Part shown: one piece after another, positions 1-12,134 of the stretch
Position numbering within the stretch: position 1 is the first letter of the stretch
How the letters are laid out: the number at the start of each line of letters is the position of its first letter
NCBI GenBank assembly: GCA_039545315.1
Contig: BCIM01000009.1
Location: forward strand, 682,001-746,000
Origin: Kondoa malvinella
Lineage: Eukaryota; Basidiomycota; Agaricostilbomycetes; Agaricostilbales; Kondoaceae
Direction: 5' to 3'
DNA: 64,000 bases
Program-made: the position numbers and the translations under genes
Notes under the pieces: model-generated
What the model was told of the DNA's origin: nothing
Database searches by the model: none
Seen by the model: only the letters and a program-made list of their open reading frames with translations

Positions 1-302
1 CACCAATGGTGTCAACGGTACTCACTAGAGTATCTTGTTTGGGCATGTTTGCTTTGAGTATGTCGCCTGATTGTACATAGCTGCCTCAACGAACACTTTT
101 GCATTATACTATTTCAATAGTCATTGCTTGCCTTGTCGTTCTGCTCTTCCGTCTCTTTCTTGGGTGACCGATAGTCTGCGAAAGTCGCCTGCCTGATGAA
201 GACATTAAGTACTTCTGACGCGTCAAAATACTCTGTTAGAGCCTTGTGTAGCTTCATGATCCTATACACGCAGGTACAGAGCAATTGCAATGCATAACCC
301 AT
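1..302 (-). other. Exon-like fragment of an unrecognised gene, running off the window edge
   Basis: Read on the minus strand, this stretch aligns along its length with 14425-14720 on the plus strand, strongest at its 3' part. A short frame from about 108 down to 26 reads VFVEAAMYNQATYSK and then NKIL. It is bounded by an AG acceptor (109-110) and a consensus gtgagt donor (20-25), so it looks like an internal exon of a gene continuing beyond base 1. The upstream part (302-114) is an open frame of 62 codons starting MGYALQLL. The other copy shares AMY-x-x-A-x-YS and NKIL in one frame, which supports coding origin. I do not recognise the family and cannot tell a live gene from a relic. Confidence 0.35.
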
Positions 303-512
303 CGATCTATTTTTGACTTAGGAAATCTTCGCGACGCTTTTCTTCCGCAGCAGTGTCGTGTCTCATTCACCCAGCCAGACTGCAAGGACATCTAGATACC
401 ACACAGAACAGCCTATACCCAGCCTCAGCGTTCCCTTGCTATCAGGTCTCTTCTGCATTGGCCCCATCGCAGCGAAAAAAGTGTGGCAAGCACAGCAAGG
501 CTTCAGGACAAT

Positions 513-3500
513 ATGAGCCTCAGAGATCTATCTGATCTCGTCGCCAAGCCGCTGCCCAACGTCCGCTCGAAAGCTCCAAGCGAAAATGTCCTCTTTTCGA
601 CAATTCAGCGGCGATACAAGCAAGATGCACCGTATACGCTCTGTGGAGACTCTGGCTTGGTCATAGTGAACCCGAATCGCCTCTTGTCGGATGTCAACGA
701 TGCCTCTGCTGAAGCCTACATCAGGCAAAGTCGAAGCGGTGAGGCAGAGGAGCTCGAGCCCTCTCCTTACGATTTGGCGTGTCGAGCATTCTCCCTCGTG
801 AGAGGTACTGGAAGAAGTCAGGCGATCGTCTATCAGTCAGTTCAGCTCCTGTCGAGTACTGGAAAGCCCTGCTGACGAGCATTATGTGCAGTGGCATTTC
901 TGGGTCAGGCAAATCTTATGCCAGTCGAATGATCACAAACCAGCTGCTACGGATAGCTGCAACAGGCGGAAAGAGAGAGACCAAGCTCGGTGAGCAAATT
1001 AGAGCTTTACAGACCATCTTGCAGTCGTTCGGTCATGCTGGCTCGCAATCTCGATTCGCCTCTTTCCTCGAATTGCACTTCACAAGCCCTGAACGAGACT
1101 CGAAACTTGCTGCAGCCAAAGTGCTCACGTTCGCGTTGGACAAATCCAGGGTGACGAGACAAGACGGCTCGTCCCGTTGCTTTAATGTGTTGTATGAAAT
1201 GCTCGCTGGCGCTTCACAAAACGAACGACAAGAATTCGGCTTGAATAACGAAACATCAGACTATTTACTCATCAACGGCTCCTCCCCTACAGCTTCCTCA
1301 CCTGATCCTTCAGAACAAGGAGCGCAAAGAATGGCTTTCGAAGACTTGAAGGCTGCATTAGACTGTTTAGGATTCAAGAGAAGACACATTACTGGCATCT
1401 TCAAAGTCCTCTCTGCTATTCTGCTCCTTGGCAACCTTACCTTTGCAGGCCATGAAGTACCTTTGAGCGATGATGTGTCGTGGGTAGAAACGGATGCTAG
1501 ACCTGCACTCGAAGTAGCTGCTGCCCTGCTTGGCTTAGCAGCTGAAGAGCTGGAGAACTCTCTGGTCAATCGGACAAGATGGGTCAAGAAGGAACGCCTA
1601 GCAATTATTCTTGCGCCAGCCGAATGTCTGATTCAACGCGACCTCTTGACCAGCTCACTTTATGCCGTCCTATTCGCCTACATTGTCGAATGCGCTAACT
1701 CGAAAGTCTTCCCTGGCGAGGCAGAGATCGCAAAAGTCCAACAAGCAGGAGGATCAAGTATTGTCCAGCTCGATTTACCGGGCTTCCAGACTCGTCAACC
1801 GCAGTCGAACGAAGCGCGTCGCTCTACTCTACTCCAAACAATCGCTTCAGACCGATACTCTGAGTTCGCGGCCAACTTTTCTCAAGACATTGTACAGTAT
1901 TGGCTTTCGCAGCGCCTGCTCGACGACACCTCATCTGATAATGCTCGCATGACACAAGATGGTCTCAACTTTCAGCCTATCGAATTCATCGACCGGTCAA
2001 TCGGTAGACTTGAGCTCTTGCGAGGAGGTGTTCTGGGAGATGGGTCTGATAGTGCGCCTGGTGGGATCATTGGTGGATTGGCTAAGCATGGAGTGAATGT
2101 GCGAAAAGGCAAGGCAGGCGAAGAGAATCCCGATTCGGCTTTCCTCCGTCAGATGCGCCAGACGTGCAAGACTTCGACTTCATTCATCGCTTTCCCGCTT
2201 GGACAAGAACATTCTTCCTCATTTGGCGTGCACCACTGGAACGGCCCAGTCACGTACGATGCGAATGCATTTGTCAACTGCGACATGGACATCGTCGACA
2301 GCGACTTTGTTGGACTACTCAAAGAGTCAGAAGATAGTTTCGTCTCGCGTCTGCTTGCTGGTCCGAGTCTGGCGACCGAGATTCACCCTCGCGATAGAAA
2401 TGTCATTACCGCGGCGCAAGTCTCTAGTCAGCCTCTTCGCCAGCCTTCTCCGCTGGTTGGTCCCTCTCGCTCGGGTCGTGAAGATGCTCCCCTTCCATCA
2501 CTAGATCTTACGCCATATACATCTCAAATCAACATTATTCTTACGTCCTACCTCGAACTGCTCAACAAGCCCAAGCTGTGGACAGTGTTTTGTATCGCAC
2601 CAAACGGGTCTGCTCAGCCTTCTTCCTCTCTCGACGAGCGCTTCGTCCGAGGACAAATACGTTCCCTTCTGCTGCCTGAGATTTTGACTGCGCAAAAAGA
2701 AAGCTATGTTGCCGATGTCAGCCACGAACGATTCAGCAAGATCTGCGAGAAGGAGGGCGCAGATGTGCAGCAGCTTTGTGAGAACGAAGGCTGGACTGCT
2801 GGACCTGACTATTTCATTGGCAACACTCGAGTCTGGCTTTCTTACCGCGCTTGGAAGCAGCTTTCCATCCGTTACATCGAAGCGCGAGGGCACAGTGCCT
2901 CAAGAGCGCCAACGCCTTTCAATATGCTCAGTGCGCCAAGCGAAGAGCAACAAACAAAGATAGAGACTGCTCGCGCTGCAGCGCAACACATCCGGACTCA
3001 AAGTCGTATGAAGCTCGATGATGATGATTCGGACGGTTCCGACATCGACGAGAAGGGCGGACAATCTCCTGCAGACTTCGGCAAGGGCGACTATGAAATG
3101 CCTTATGAACAAGAACAGATCAACACAGCTCGTCTCTCGTATGACCATGATGCTCAAGCAGCCTACCGAAATTCCACAGGCACGAATCTGTATGAAGATA
3201 ACAACATGTATGGCGAGCATCCAAATCCCTCTCAATTCACCATCAACCCTCTGCATTCACCTTCGCAAGGCTACTTCGGCGAAAGCCAGTATACGCTGGG
3301 CAACAAGGAGCTCGACGTGCACGATACTTGGGGCGACGAAAAGATGGAAGCAAAGCAGAACGAGATGGCTCGCAAGCCGACTCTACGAGGCAAGCCTGCT
3401 ATTGTCGAAGTTGCGCCCATCAGCGGCAAGCGTCGCTTTTGGCTCGCTTTGGTCTGGTTCGTCACCTGGTGGATCCCGGACTTCATGTTGAGGAAAGTCG

Positions 3501-6500
3501 GACGGATGAAGAGGCCTGATGTCCGTCTTGCTTGGAGAGAAAAAGTTACATTGTGTGCCTTGATTGCACTGTTGTGTGCCTTCGTTGTGAGTTACTTCGC
3601 CTGCCTCTGCTTACGAGATTGACACATCCACAGGTGTTCTACATTGTTGCATTTGGCTTGATTCTATGTCCAGAATACAACAAGGTGAGCGCACCGCCAC
3701 TTTGTGATCATTATACTGAGAAGCGCTGGAGGTCTGGAATGCCAAAGAGCTCGGATATCATCAAGGAGAAGACGACTATTGGGTCGGCGTTCGAGGCAGC
3801 GTTTATGACCTCACAGACTTCGTGAGTAGTTACGCATACGTCACCAACTCGGATGCTGATAAAGTGTGTTTCAGTGGCGCATTCAGCATTCTGATATCCA
3901 GGGCCTACCTGTGACAGATGAAGACATGTTGAGCTTGGCTGGACAAGACATGTAAGTGATCGTCTGAAGCTCTGAAACGGGACTAAGGCCTCGTAGCACC
4001 AACTACTTTCCAATACCTTTGAATGTCGCTTGTCCATCTCGCGTGACGAACGAAAATCTGTTCTTGTCATACGCAACTTGGACTCCATTGGTTTCTACCG
4101 CCTTGCACACGTCTGGCGTCCTCCAGCCTGATCGTAGTTCTGCTCTCGCTCAATCTGACTGGTATGAGTCCGACTTCTTGCCTGTAATGAAGAAGTACCG
4201 AAAGGGTCCACTGGTCTATTCCCGTGGCAATGTGACTAAAGAAGCCAAAGAGGGAGAAGTACCGCGACAATGGGCAATCTACAACGATCGCGTCTATGAC
4301 TTGAGCGACTACTTTGCAACACTTGACGCGAATCCAGCTGTGCCAGACTATGCATTTCTTGATTCTGCCATCACCAATCTATGGCAAGCCCGAGCTGGCA
4401 CAGACGTGACAAGTGCGTTGGACGAATTAGATTTGAACGACGAAGACAAGTCACAGACTGTAGGTTCACCATCTTATTGATCGATCTGGCTTACGAAGGA
4501 ATAGCTTGGATGTTTGCGGACTCTATTTGACGTTGGTCAAGCAGATCCTCGAGAGACTCCGAGATGTGAAGTACAGCCTTACATGCTGCTGGGCTTCGCT
4601 GCGATTCTTGTCGCTGTCATCGGAATCAAGGCAAGCCAAACCCATAGATGCAAGATCTTACTCTGACCAATCCGTAGTTCTTGGCCGCTCTTCAATTTGG
4701 TACAAAACGTCTGCCGGAAAAGCAAGACAAATTTGTCATTTGTCAAGTGCCATGCTACAGTAAGCAACTAGAGCCCGTGCAGCATCCATCTGATTCGGCA
4801 TTGCCAAACAGCCGAATCTGAAGAATCTCTCAAGAAGACTCTGGACTCGCTGGCTGTACTAGACTATGATGATCGTCGCAAGCTAATGTTCATCATCTGT
4901 GACGGAACCATTGTCGGCGCCGGTAGGTTTCCTTCTTTCCCTGACAGAACTGGCTGACAGCAATACAAGGCAACGACCGATCGACACCGCGTATCGTATT
5001 GGACATTCTCGGTGTCTCTGAGGCGTCCATCGACCCTGATCCGCTCATCTTCAAATCACTTGGGGATGGTGCCCGCCAGATCAATTATGCAAAGGTTTAC
5101 AGCGGCTTGTACGAGCATGAAGGCCATGTCGTGCCCTTTGTCGTGGTGGTCAAGGTCGGCAAGCCTTCTGAACGAAGCAAGCCTGGCAATCGCGGCAAGG
5201 TATGCCCTTTTAAAGTTTTCTAAGTACGTCGCCTGACCTATCTGTTAGCGCGATTCGCAAGTGTTGCTGTTGCGATTCTTGAACAGGGTACACCTCGACA
5301 CTGAAATGTCACCGCTTGAGCTGGAAATTTATCATCAACTGAAGAATGTCATCGGTGTCGATCCTTTGCTCTACGATTACCTCTTAACCGTTGGTAAGCA
5401 CAGTTCTTTGGCTGATACCAGCGAATCTCATCGTAGTTGTCCAGATGCCGACACAGAAGTTCACACAGACTCGCTGACTCGACTTGTCGCGCAAGCACAG
5501 CATGATGCAAAGATCATTGGTATCTGCGGAGAAACAAAATTGGCTAACGAAAAGCAATCCATCACCACTATGATTCAAGTATACGAATACTATATCTCTC
5601 ACCATCTGTCTAAAGCCTTCGAGTCGCTGTTCGGCAGCGTCACTTGTCTGCCTGGTTGTTTCACAATGTACCGCATCAAGTCCGCCGACAAAGGCAAACC
5701 TCTTGTAGTCTCCAATGCTGTGTTGGACGCCTATGCTGAGAACAATGTCGATACTCTGCACAGTAAGTGGATAGAAATGTATGTTGAGCAAATATGGTCT
5801 GACTCTTCACCTCAGAGAAGAACTTGCTCTCTCTTGGTGAAGATCGATTCTTCTCGACACTGCTTCTACAACACTTCCCGACATACAAGACGAAGTTTAC
5901 TCAGGATGCGGTCGCCACCACTGCTGCGCCCGAGCGATGGTCTATTCTTCTCTCGCAGAGACGTAGATGGATCAACAGTAGTCAGTGTTTCCTGATGCTC
6001 TGTAAGCAAAACACTGACGTAGTCTGCAGCCGTGCATAATTTGGTTGAGCTATTATCCATCAAGGTATTTGACATGCTCTATGACTTGCACTATAGCTGA
6101 CCATTGCTCTCCAGGATCTTTGCGGAGTGAGTACTCATCAGGCAGGTCTTAGGAGTATACTGACTCGTATGTCCAGACCTGCTGCTTCTCCATGCGGTTT
6201 ATAGTCTTCATCGACCTGCTCGGCACATTGATCCTTCCAGCTACGACTGTTTACCTGGTATACCTGATCGTCATTGTCAGCAGCGGGAACGCGCAGGTAC
6301 CAATCTTTTCGCTCGTCATGCTTGGTGCCGTCTATGGTCTTCAAGCAAGCTTTTTGCGTCGAATTTTGCACTTCCGCTAACTTGCTTCTAGGTGGTCATC
6401 TTCTTGCTCAAGCGGGAATGGCAATTCATTGGATGGCTAATCATCTACCTACTGGCATTTCCTATCTACTCCTTCTTCCTACCCTTGTACAGCTTCTGGC

Positions 6501-7488
6501 ATTTTGGTGAGGCCCTCCGCGTTTCTATAGTATACCAACTGATCGTATCCTCTAGACGACTTTTCATGTGCGCAAGCTCCACTTCAGCTGTCATTCTCGT
6601 CTAATTTCTGCTATAGGGGGTCAAACAAGAGTCGTCATTGGCGAAGGCAAGAATAAGAAGGTGCTTGCAGCAGCCGATGACGATTACTTTGACGATTCTA
6701 TGATTGTCCGTATACATCTCGTTCTGCGTCCATTGCTGACAATGCCTAACAGCCGCTGAGTCGCTTCTCTGACTACCAATCTCAAGCTTGGCGTGAGGAA
6801 GCCGGGATGCCCAATCAAGAGAAGCCTTATCCTGGACCTGCACCTTCGGTTTCTGGCTTCTCCATGGTCAAACCACCTCAATCCCTACATCTTCATAAAA
6901 ACTCTTTCGCTGGATCTAGTCGCACCTCTCCTGCTTCCACTCCAGGAGGTCTCAATTATCAGCAAAATTTCCCTTCGTCCATCAGCCAAGTGCCCAGTCC
7001 TATGTATGGTCATCGCACTGTTGGTTCCACGCAGCAAGGCTATGGCTTCCCTACTGCGCCTTCAATGATGGGCTCGATACATGGCGGACAATCCGAAATG
7101 GGGCGTCCTTCAACTTCACTTTACGGTTTTGCGGCTCCATCGAATCTCCATTTACAGTCCGCCTTTTCTTCCCAACTCGGCCTCTCCATGATTGGCGGTG
7201 AAAGTGTGATGGGTAGCCAAATGGGCATGCCAGCACCCAAGACCAACTATTCGAGCAATCCATCCGACAATGAACTCGTCGACACCATCAAGGCATACCT
7301 GGCTAACCAAGATCTGATGACTGTAAGGTTGATCCAGTAATGCGATATGCATGCTGATCTTACGAGTGCAGGTCACAAAACGGACCACCAGACAAGCTAT
7401 GACAGATCTATTCCCGAACGCCGACCTCAAACCACGCAAAGAATTCCTCAACAACCTCATCGATCAGTACTGCACAGGGCAACTCTAA
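513..7488 (+). CDS. Chitin synthase with N-terminal myosin motor-like domain (class V type)
   Basis: Makes chitin at the plasma membrane from UDP-GlcNAc. The spliced protein is roughly 1,950-2,000 residues with well over a dozen short introns. Order: myosin motor-like domain (about residues 1-750, P-loop SGISGSGKS just after a 56-nt intron at 836-891); a pair of membrane segments ([18 protein letters not shown] and the following hydrophobic stretch); a cytochrome b5-like domain; another membrane segment ([14 protein letters not shown]); the catalytic domain with ICDG, DADTEV, LGEDR and QRRRW; a membrane cluster; SWGQTR; and a C-terminal DEK-type domain (about the last 60 residues). The start is the ATG at 513. 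Two 12-nt microexons (6115-6126 and 6556-6567) are needed to restore DLCG and DDFS within conserved motifs. The myosin switch regions are degenerate (AGSQSRF for switch I, DLPGFQ for switch II), so motor activity is doubtful. Identity is very sure; exact exon ends are less so. Confidence 0.95.
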
Positions 7489-7618
7489 ACGGACAATCAC
7501 ATAATCTCCTCTTTCATTTGTAGTTAACGCATGGTATAACCCTTCACATTGCATGTAGAACATTTGCCAGTACAGCCCTAGTATCCTATACAACCCTTGC
7601 CAACCCTGACCTTCATTG

Positions 7619-8490
7619 CTAGAACTTACCATTCGTGAACACTTCAGGAGAGGGTATCAAGTTCAGATCCGTGTCTTCAGAGCACTGCTTGATACGTGAG
7701 ATGGAACGGGCGAACGCAAGAGAGGTAGACGTACGCCGCCAACTGCATTGATGTAAAATCCTTTGTTGCATGTGTACGAGCAGGTTTGGTCCATGACTGC
7801 GAGTCTTGCGTTAAGGCTCGTGATAGATACATAGAGGAAGACATACGACAGATAGGCTTCGCGTTGGGTGGAGTTATCTTCATACAGTCGGTAACGGTGC
7901 ATAACTTGACGCAAGCGTTGCCAGAACTGTAAGTAGGTCTCAGATGGCGATCATGGCAGTGATTAGCGCTACTTGCCGCTTGTACCAGGGATTGCAAGCA
8001 AAATCACATAGATTTGCCGAGCACATGACATTTGCGTTAGCGACGGGCGGACATAAGGCTGGAGTGCATGTCGTGGCCTGCATGACACCTGATACGGACT
8101 AATCAGCTGCCATTGCACGAGAAACCAAGTGTGCAGACTTACAGTCATTCCCCAGCTCTTTAGTTGACATATCAGACGAATGCGAGCATGGGTGATGTTT
8201 GGACATACTGGTATGACCCGCTGTAATAAATAGCATGAGCCAACTCTTAATAGATAGTATGTTGATGCTTACGCAGACAGCTGAAGTCGCACTTGTTATA
8301 TACGTCACAGAACACGCTTGCACTGCGAAACAGTTCAGCAAATCGACATGCATAAGAGTGGCTTGACCTACCCATTCTCTGGTAGTCGGCATACTGTTGC
8401 ATCACATGCCCTTCTGTACATTGTTGGAGACGCTGACGCCAGGTCGACACCACCAACAGCGAGAATCAGAAGATACACCAGGTACTTCAT
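7619..8490 (-). CDS. Small secreted cysteine-rich protein with three related cysteine modules
   Basis: The ATG at 8490 opens a signal peptide (MKYLVYLLILAVGG...ASAS). After splicing, the mature part has three similar modules: CDATVC...VFCDVYNKCDFSC, then CTPALC...NANVMCSANLCDFAC, then CTVTDC...NAKPIC...CSYTC. The common pattern is C-x3-C, an N-A/N-G step, C, and a closing C-x2-3-C pair. Introns are 45-55 nt. The intron at 7928-7976 fits best as a GC-AG intron, because that splice alone joins the second module to GNACVKLCTVTDC in frame. I end the gene at the TAG at 7619; a further donor-like gtaagt there leaves room for another 3' exon. No known family is recognised; effector or cell-wall-associated roles are possible but unproven. 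Confidence 0.7.
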
Positions 8491-8753
8491 GTTGGTTGAT
8501 ACACAGAAACAGGGAATAGACGCAAACCAAGAAGGGAAGAGAGAGGCTGCTCAAGAACGGCACAAGATGTCGATCGCCATTTGAAATTGGACCAAGTTGT
8601 AATGTCTACAAAGTCGAGACTTGGAATGCATGAGAATGATCGGCACAACAACGGCATCGCTGGAATGAAGGCACCAGGACTTGGACATGATGAAATAATT
8701 GCTCGCTCGCATCCTTAGAAGAGCCGCAATGAGTTGTTGCTTCTGGCTACGAC

Positions 8754-9480
8754 ATGGGACACATAGCACTACTCGCAGCAGTGACAATCGGCGTGCTCGT
8801 AGTCGGAGGTACGCTGTTGTATGAAGAGATAGAAGAGCAAAGGGAGAGGACGAGAAGGGCTCGAGTCGCCGCAAGTAATGCAGGCCAGCAACAGCATGAT
8901 TCCGCTCGCACGAGTACTAGAAGGCACGATATGCAGCTGAGAAAGCGACTGGTAGGCTCAATTGGCTTCAGTACATAGGCAAGGTGCTGATTCGTGGACA
9001 ACTTTCGATGTATAGACTCCGCAAAGAGGTTCAGACATGTTGGATGACGATGAGCCGCTGGCAGCTACCCAACAACGACTGGCCAATTCCTTGGCCGCTG
9101 CACCGTATCGAGAACCTTCAACAGCTCACACACCAGCTGCATCGAATCAGCCACAAGACTCTCAACTGCTCTTCGATGTGAATGAGCCAGCCAGCAAGCC
9201 TTTCACATCAAGGAATGCATCTCCGTATAGCGTACCAGCCGCTTCGCTTCCCACATCGCCCTCGACCATACCGCTAATACCGGACAGCAGACCTATATCA
9301 CGCGCTGCATTCAGCCCTACGTCCCCCACACTATCAGCTGCATCAGACTACATCTTTGCAAGCGTTAGCGATGCTGGTAGTCAAGGAGATTGGCATGATT
9401 TGGGCAACGACACGAGCGAAGACGAATTTGAGCAGGCTAGGTCTTCAGCGAGGTCAGACGGCAAGAAGGTCTTTGCTTGA
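8754..9480 (+). CDS. Membrane-anchored acidic protein of unknown function
   Basis: Exon 1 from the ATG at 8754 begins with an N-terminal membrane anchor (IALLAAVTIGVLVVGGTLLY), followed by a charged helix rich in E, R and Q. A GT..AG intron (about 8953-9016) joins KRL to TPQRGSDMLDDDEP in phase 0. The second exon is Ser/Thr/Pro-rich and disordered and ends with an acidic stretch (DWHDLGNDTSEDEFEQA) before the stop at 9480. The product is about 220 residues, probably a single-pass protein with most of its mass in the cytosol or nucleoplasm. No family is recognised. It starts 263 bp from the divergent secreted-protein gene. Confidence 0.65.
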
Positions 9481-10470
9481 GGTTACTCTGACGGACTGTA
9501 TATGTGTACTTGAGATGGAGCTTGCATTGAACTTTGTTGAAAAGTGTCAAGAGTGACTTGGAATCCTTCAACTTGACAGACTGACCGTGCAGGACTTGAT
9601 GGCTTGCAACACATCCATCAGCGACACACGGGTACGAAAGCATGTCGACAATTCTCTTGGAGCGGTTGACGGCGAGAGTCTTGAGCGGGCCAAATAGGAT
9701 TCACAGTACACAGCAGATGCTCGATACCTCGACGCGTGTCAAGTGCTTTTGTTCTCTTCGTAAGCAGAGGATCGGTGAGAACGAGCGAAAGAGAAGACAA
9801 GAGACACAGCGTGGGCTCAGATGAAGCCTCTTCAGGGCAACTTGACGCCGGGAAGCATGCACTGGTACTGACGCTGCCCGCGCTGGTCATAGATCCATAG
9901 TCTTGAAACGCAGAGGACTTCGAGTGGTAGCGACACAGGACTGCAGAAAAAGCAAGAACAGCGAGTCGTTCAGACGGTTTGACGAGACGAAACGCTTGGA
10001 CTGGCGAGCGATCTCAGACAACAAGACAGCATGCTCCGAGCTTGCAAGCATATGTTGCGACGCAGAAAGAGTACGAGCAAGAGAGTGCAGGCTATAGTCG
10101 GTCACCGCAGTGTTGCTTTGAGGGTGCTACCTTGCGTGGACTGGGCAAAGGATAGGTCACGAGCGCTGACGTTTGCTGTGACTTCGCTCGCTGTGCGCCC
10201 AATGATCGCAAGCTCTTCACATAGTCGAGCGTCATGGCGGTCAAGAGCAACCTGCATCACATAATCCCGCTCTCTAAAGTCTAGCCAAGTCGCAAAGTCA
10301 AAGTGTCACAAGTAGTGCTAGCAAAACGAAGAAAGAAAAGCCCCTTTGATACAGGTAACGTGCTCAAGTGTGATTACAATTACAAGGGGGTGTGCTGCTA
10401 AAAGTTACTAAAATACGAGATAGACGTCAGATTTAAGCCTGCGCGCATACTCATCAGTAATGAGACGGAT
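9481..10470. other. About 1 kb without a confident gene
   Basis: Both strands carry only short open frames. The best candidate is on the minus strand from an ATG at 10260 (MQVALDRHDARLCEELAIIG...), which would have to be spliced near 10130 to a frame reading LLSEIARQSKRF further down. I could not find a convincing phase-consistent donor and acceptor, so no CDS is called. The stretch also serves as 3' flank for two converging genes. Confidence 0.4.
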
Positions 10471-11572
10471 TCAAGGAAGAAGAGGACAGACCATGGTGAG
10501 GTAGTTGATGCAGTAGTGGGACTTGACGGCCATGGCTGGGCAGCTGTCGCTCTCGGCTAGGAATTCAATATCAGCGTGTTGGTCATGATGATGTAGAGAG
10601 GAATAGCAAGCATACCTTCGAGCATCTCGCCGGTCAAACCGTTGTACTTGCAGTTGAAAGCGACGTCACCGTCACGTTCCATGCTGTAGGCGCACTCGGT
10701 GTGAACCCATCCGTCGGCAGAAGTGACGGTCTATACTTCTGGTCAGCCCAACGCGTGATAGGATGAAGAGATGAACGTACAGCTTCAGCCAAGTGTTTGC
10801 CTTCAGCGCGACGAGGGCAGTTGACGGCGCACTAGAGCCGACCCATCAGCTTGAGTAAGCATAGATGGACAATAACTACTCACAGCATTGGGCATGCCCT
10901 CGCCTTGGGAGGAGATTTCCAATTGTCTGGCGCACATGGCGGAAGTAGAGTCGTCATCGTCATGGTCGTCAGTGGAAGAGTGGTCTTCCTTCTCAAGCAT
11001 GCCGTCCATGCCAGAGTAGGTGCAGGTTGATTTCTGCAAGCAATGAGATGAGAACAGGGTAGCACAGAGAAGGAGGAAGATGAACTCACGGCACCTTCAG
11101 CGTTTCCGTACAAGCAGACAATGTCGGCACCGTGTTCGTGGAAAGCACGGTCAATGCGCTGGTAGTCGACTATAAAGATGAGCGTTAGCGAGTGTCTCAG
11201 ATCAAGTATAAAAGAGCGCACGTGTGTAGCCTTCCATTGCTGGTGCGCAGGTAGAGTATTTGGTCAAAGGAAGAGAAGAGACCCTAAACAGCCCAAGACG
11301 CGTCAGTATCGCCAATCCTAAGTAGTATAGCGATGGTACTGACGCTCTGGTAGCGGATGGCGAAGGAGACGCGCCAGCTATCACAAAAATCGAGAATCAA
11401 CAATTGTCCAACTGTTTTTCTTTAGTGAGTTACCTCTGGCGTGAATGCGGGCGTCAGGGCCACGAGCACGAAGAGAAGCAGTGTCGACTTGGTGAAGACC
11501 AGTGACTGGAACGGCAGAGACGGAGCTCAAACCGGCGAGGAAACCAGATAGAAGGATAGCGCTGAAGAGCAT
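10471..11572 (-). CDS. Small secreted cysteine-rich protein with an internal duplication
   Basis: The ATG at 11572 starts a clear signal peptide (MLFSAILLSGFLAGLSSVSA) followed by a pro-like stretch ending in basic residues (DARIHAR). Several short introns interrupt the gene. The mature part contains two related segments: IVCLYGNAEGA...STCTYSGMDGMLE, and later TECAYSMERDG...NCKYNGLTGEMLE. Both follow C-x-Y then C-x-Y-x-G-x-x-G-x-M-L-E. A linker rich in Asp and His (DDHDDDDS) and further cysteines (CAVNCPRR, SCPAM, HYCINY) complete it; the stop is the TGA at 10471-10473. I recognise no named family. The short tandem repeats just upstream suggest its own promoter. A secreted or cell-wall role is inferred from the signal peptide and cysteines only. 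Confidence 0.72.
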
Positions 11573-11585
11573 GTTGATTATTTGG

Positions 11586-11650
11586 TGTTGTTAAAAGAGT
11601 GGGAGTGTTGTTAAAAGAATGGGAGTGTGTTGTTTAAAAGAGTGGAAGGG
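11586..11650. repeat. Three tandem repeat units upstream of the secreted-protein gene
   Basis: Two adjacent 20-bp units (11586-11605 and 11606-11625) differ by a single base and read tgttgttaaaagagtgggag. A third, longer diverged unit follows at 11626-11650. They lie 14-78 bp upstream of the start codon of the minus-strand secreted protein, within its leader or core promoter. Confidence 0.75.
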
Positions 11651-12134
11651 TGTTAGTGAAACCTTTTTGAGATTGTTTTTTGAAGTTTGAATGGAAGAAA
11701 GAGAAGAAGAGAGGGAAATTAGCGTTTATACAGGGCGATCATGTGTTGTTGTTTTGTTTCAGCCACTTTAGTGCGCGTGTGAGTGAGCTCAACGGTCTTC
11801 GGGGAGTTCGGGATCAGGTCTTTATTAAGGCTACGTGTCTAGCCGTTTGAGCATAAGCGAGAAAACAAAGCATGTCATTGGAGCAGGCCAGCAGCCAAAC
11901 AGCCATTTGAAGACTCGAATAGGGCGCGCCAGGTTCGAGCTCAGAAGCGCAAGAAATGAGCAGAGCGATGCAAGAGAGGACACTGCAGCACAAGGGAACA
12001 TCAGTCCTGAGCATAAGAGAGGAGAGGATATCAGAGTATAGAAGCACACATAGCCAGAGAGCCAAAAGACAGATCGATGCTGCAATTCAACGACACCCTT
12101 GAATTTGACTTCGACACTTTGTTACTCTGCAACG
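11651..12134. other. Divergent intergenic region
   Basis: Lies between the secreted-protein gene (minus) and the uS15m gene (plus). It is A/G-rich near 11690-11720 and contains only short frames without gene-like composition. It probably holds both promoters. Nothing else is seen. Confidence 0.4.

Noticed and set aside
9618..10264. Possible spliced minus-strand gene (MQVALDRHDARL... and LLSEIARQSKRF...)
   Set aside because: No donor and acceptor pair with matching phase was found, and no family is recognised.
12099..12134. Upstream in-frame extension of uS15m
   Set aside because: It lacks an ATG; the ATG at 12135 begins a good mitochondrial presequence.
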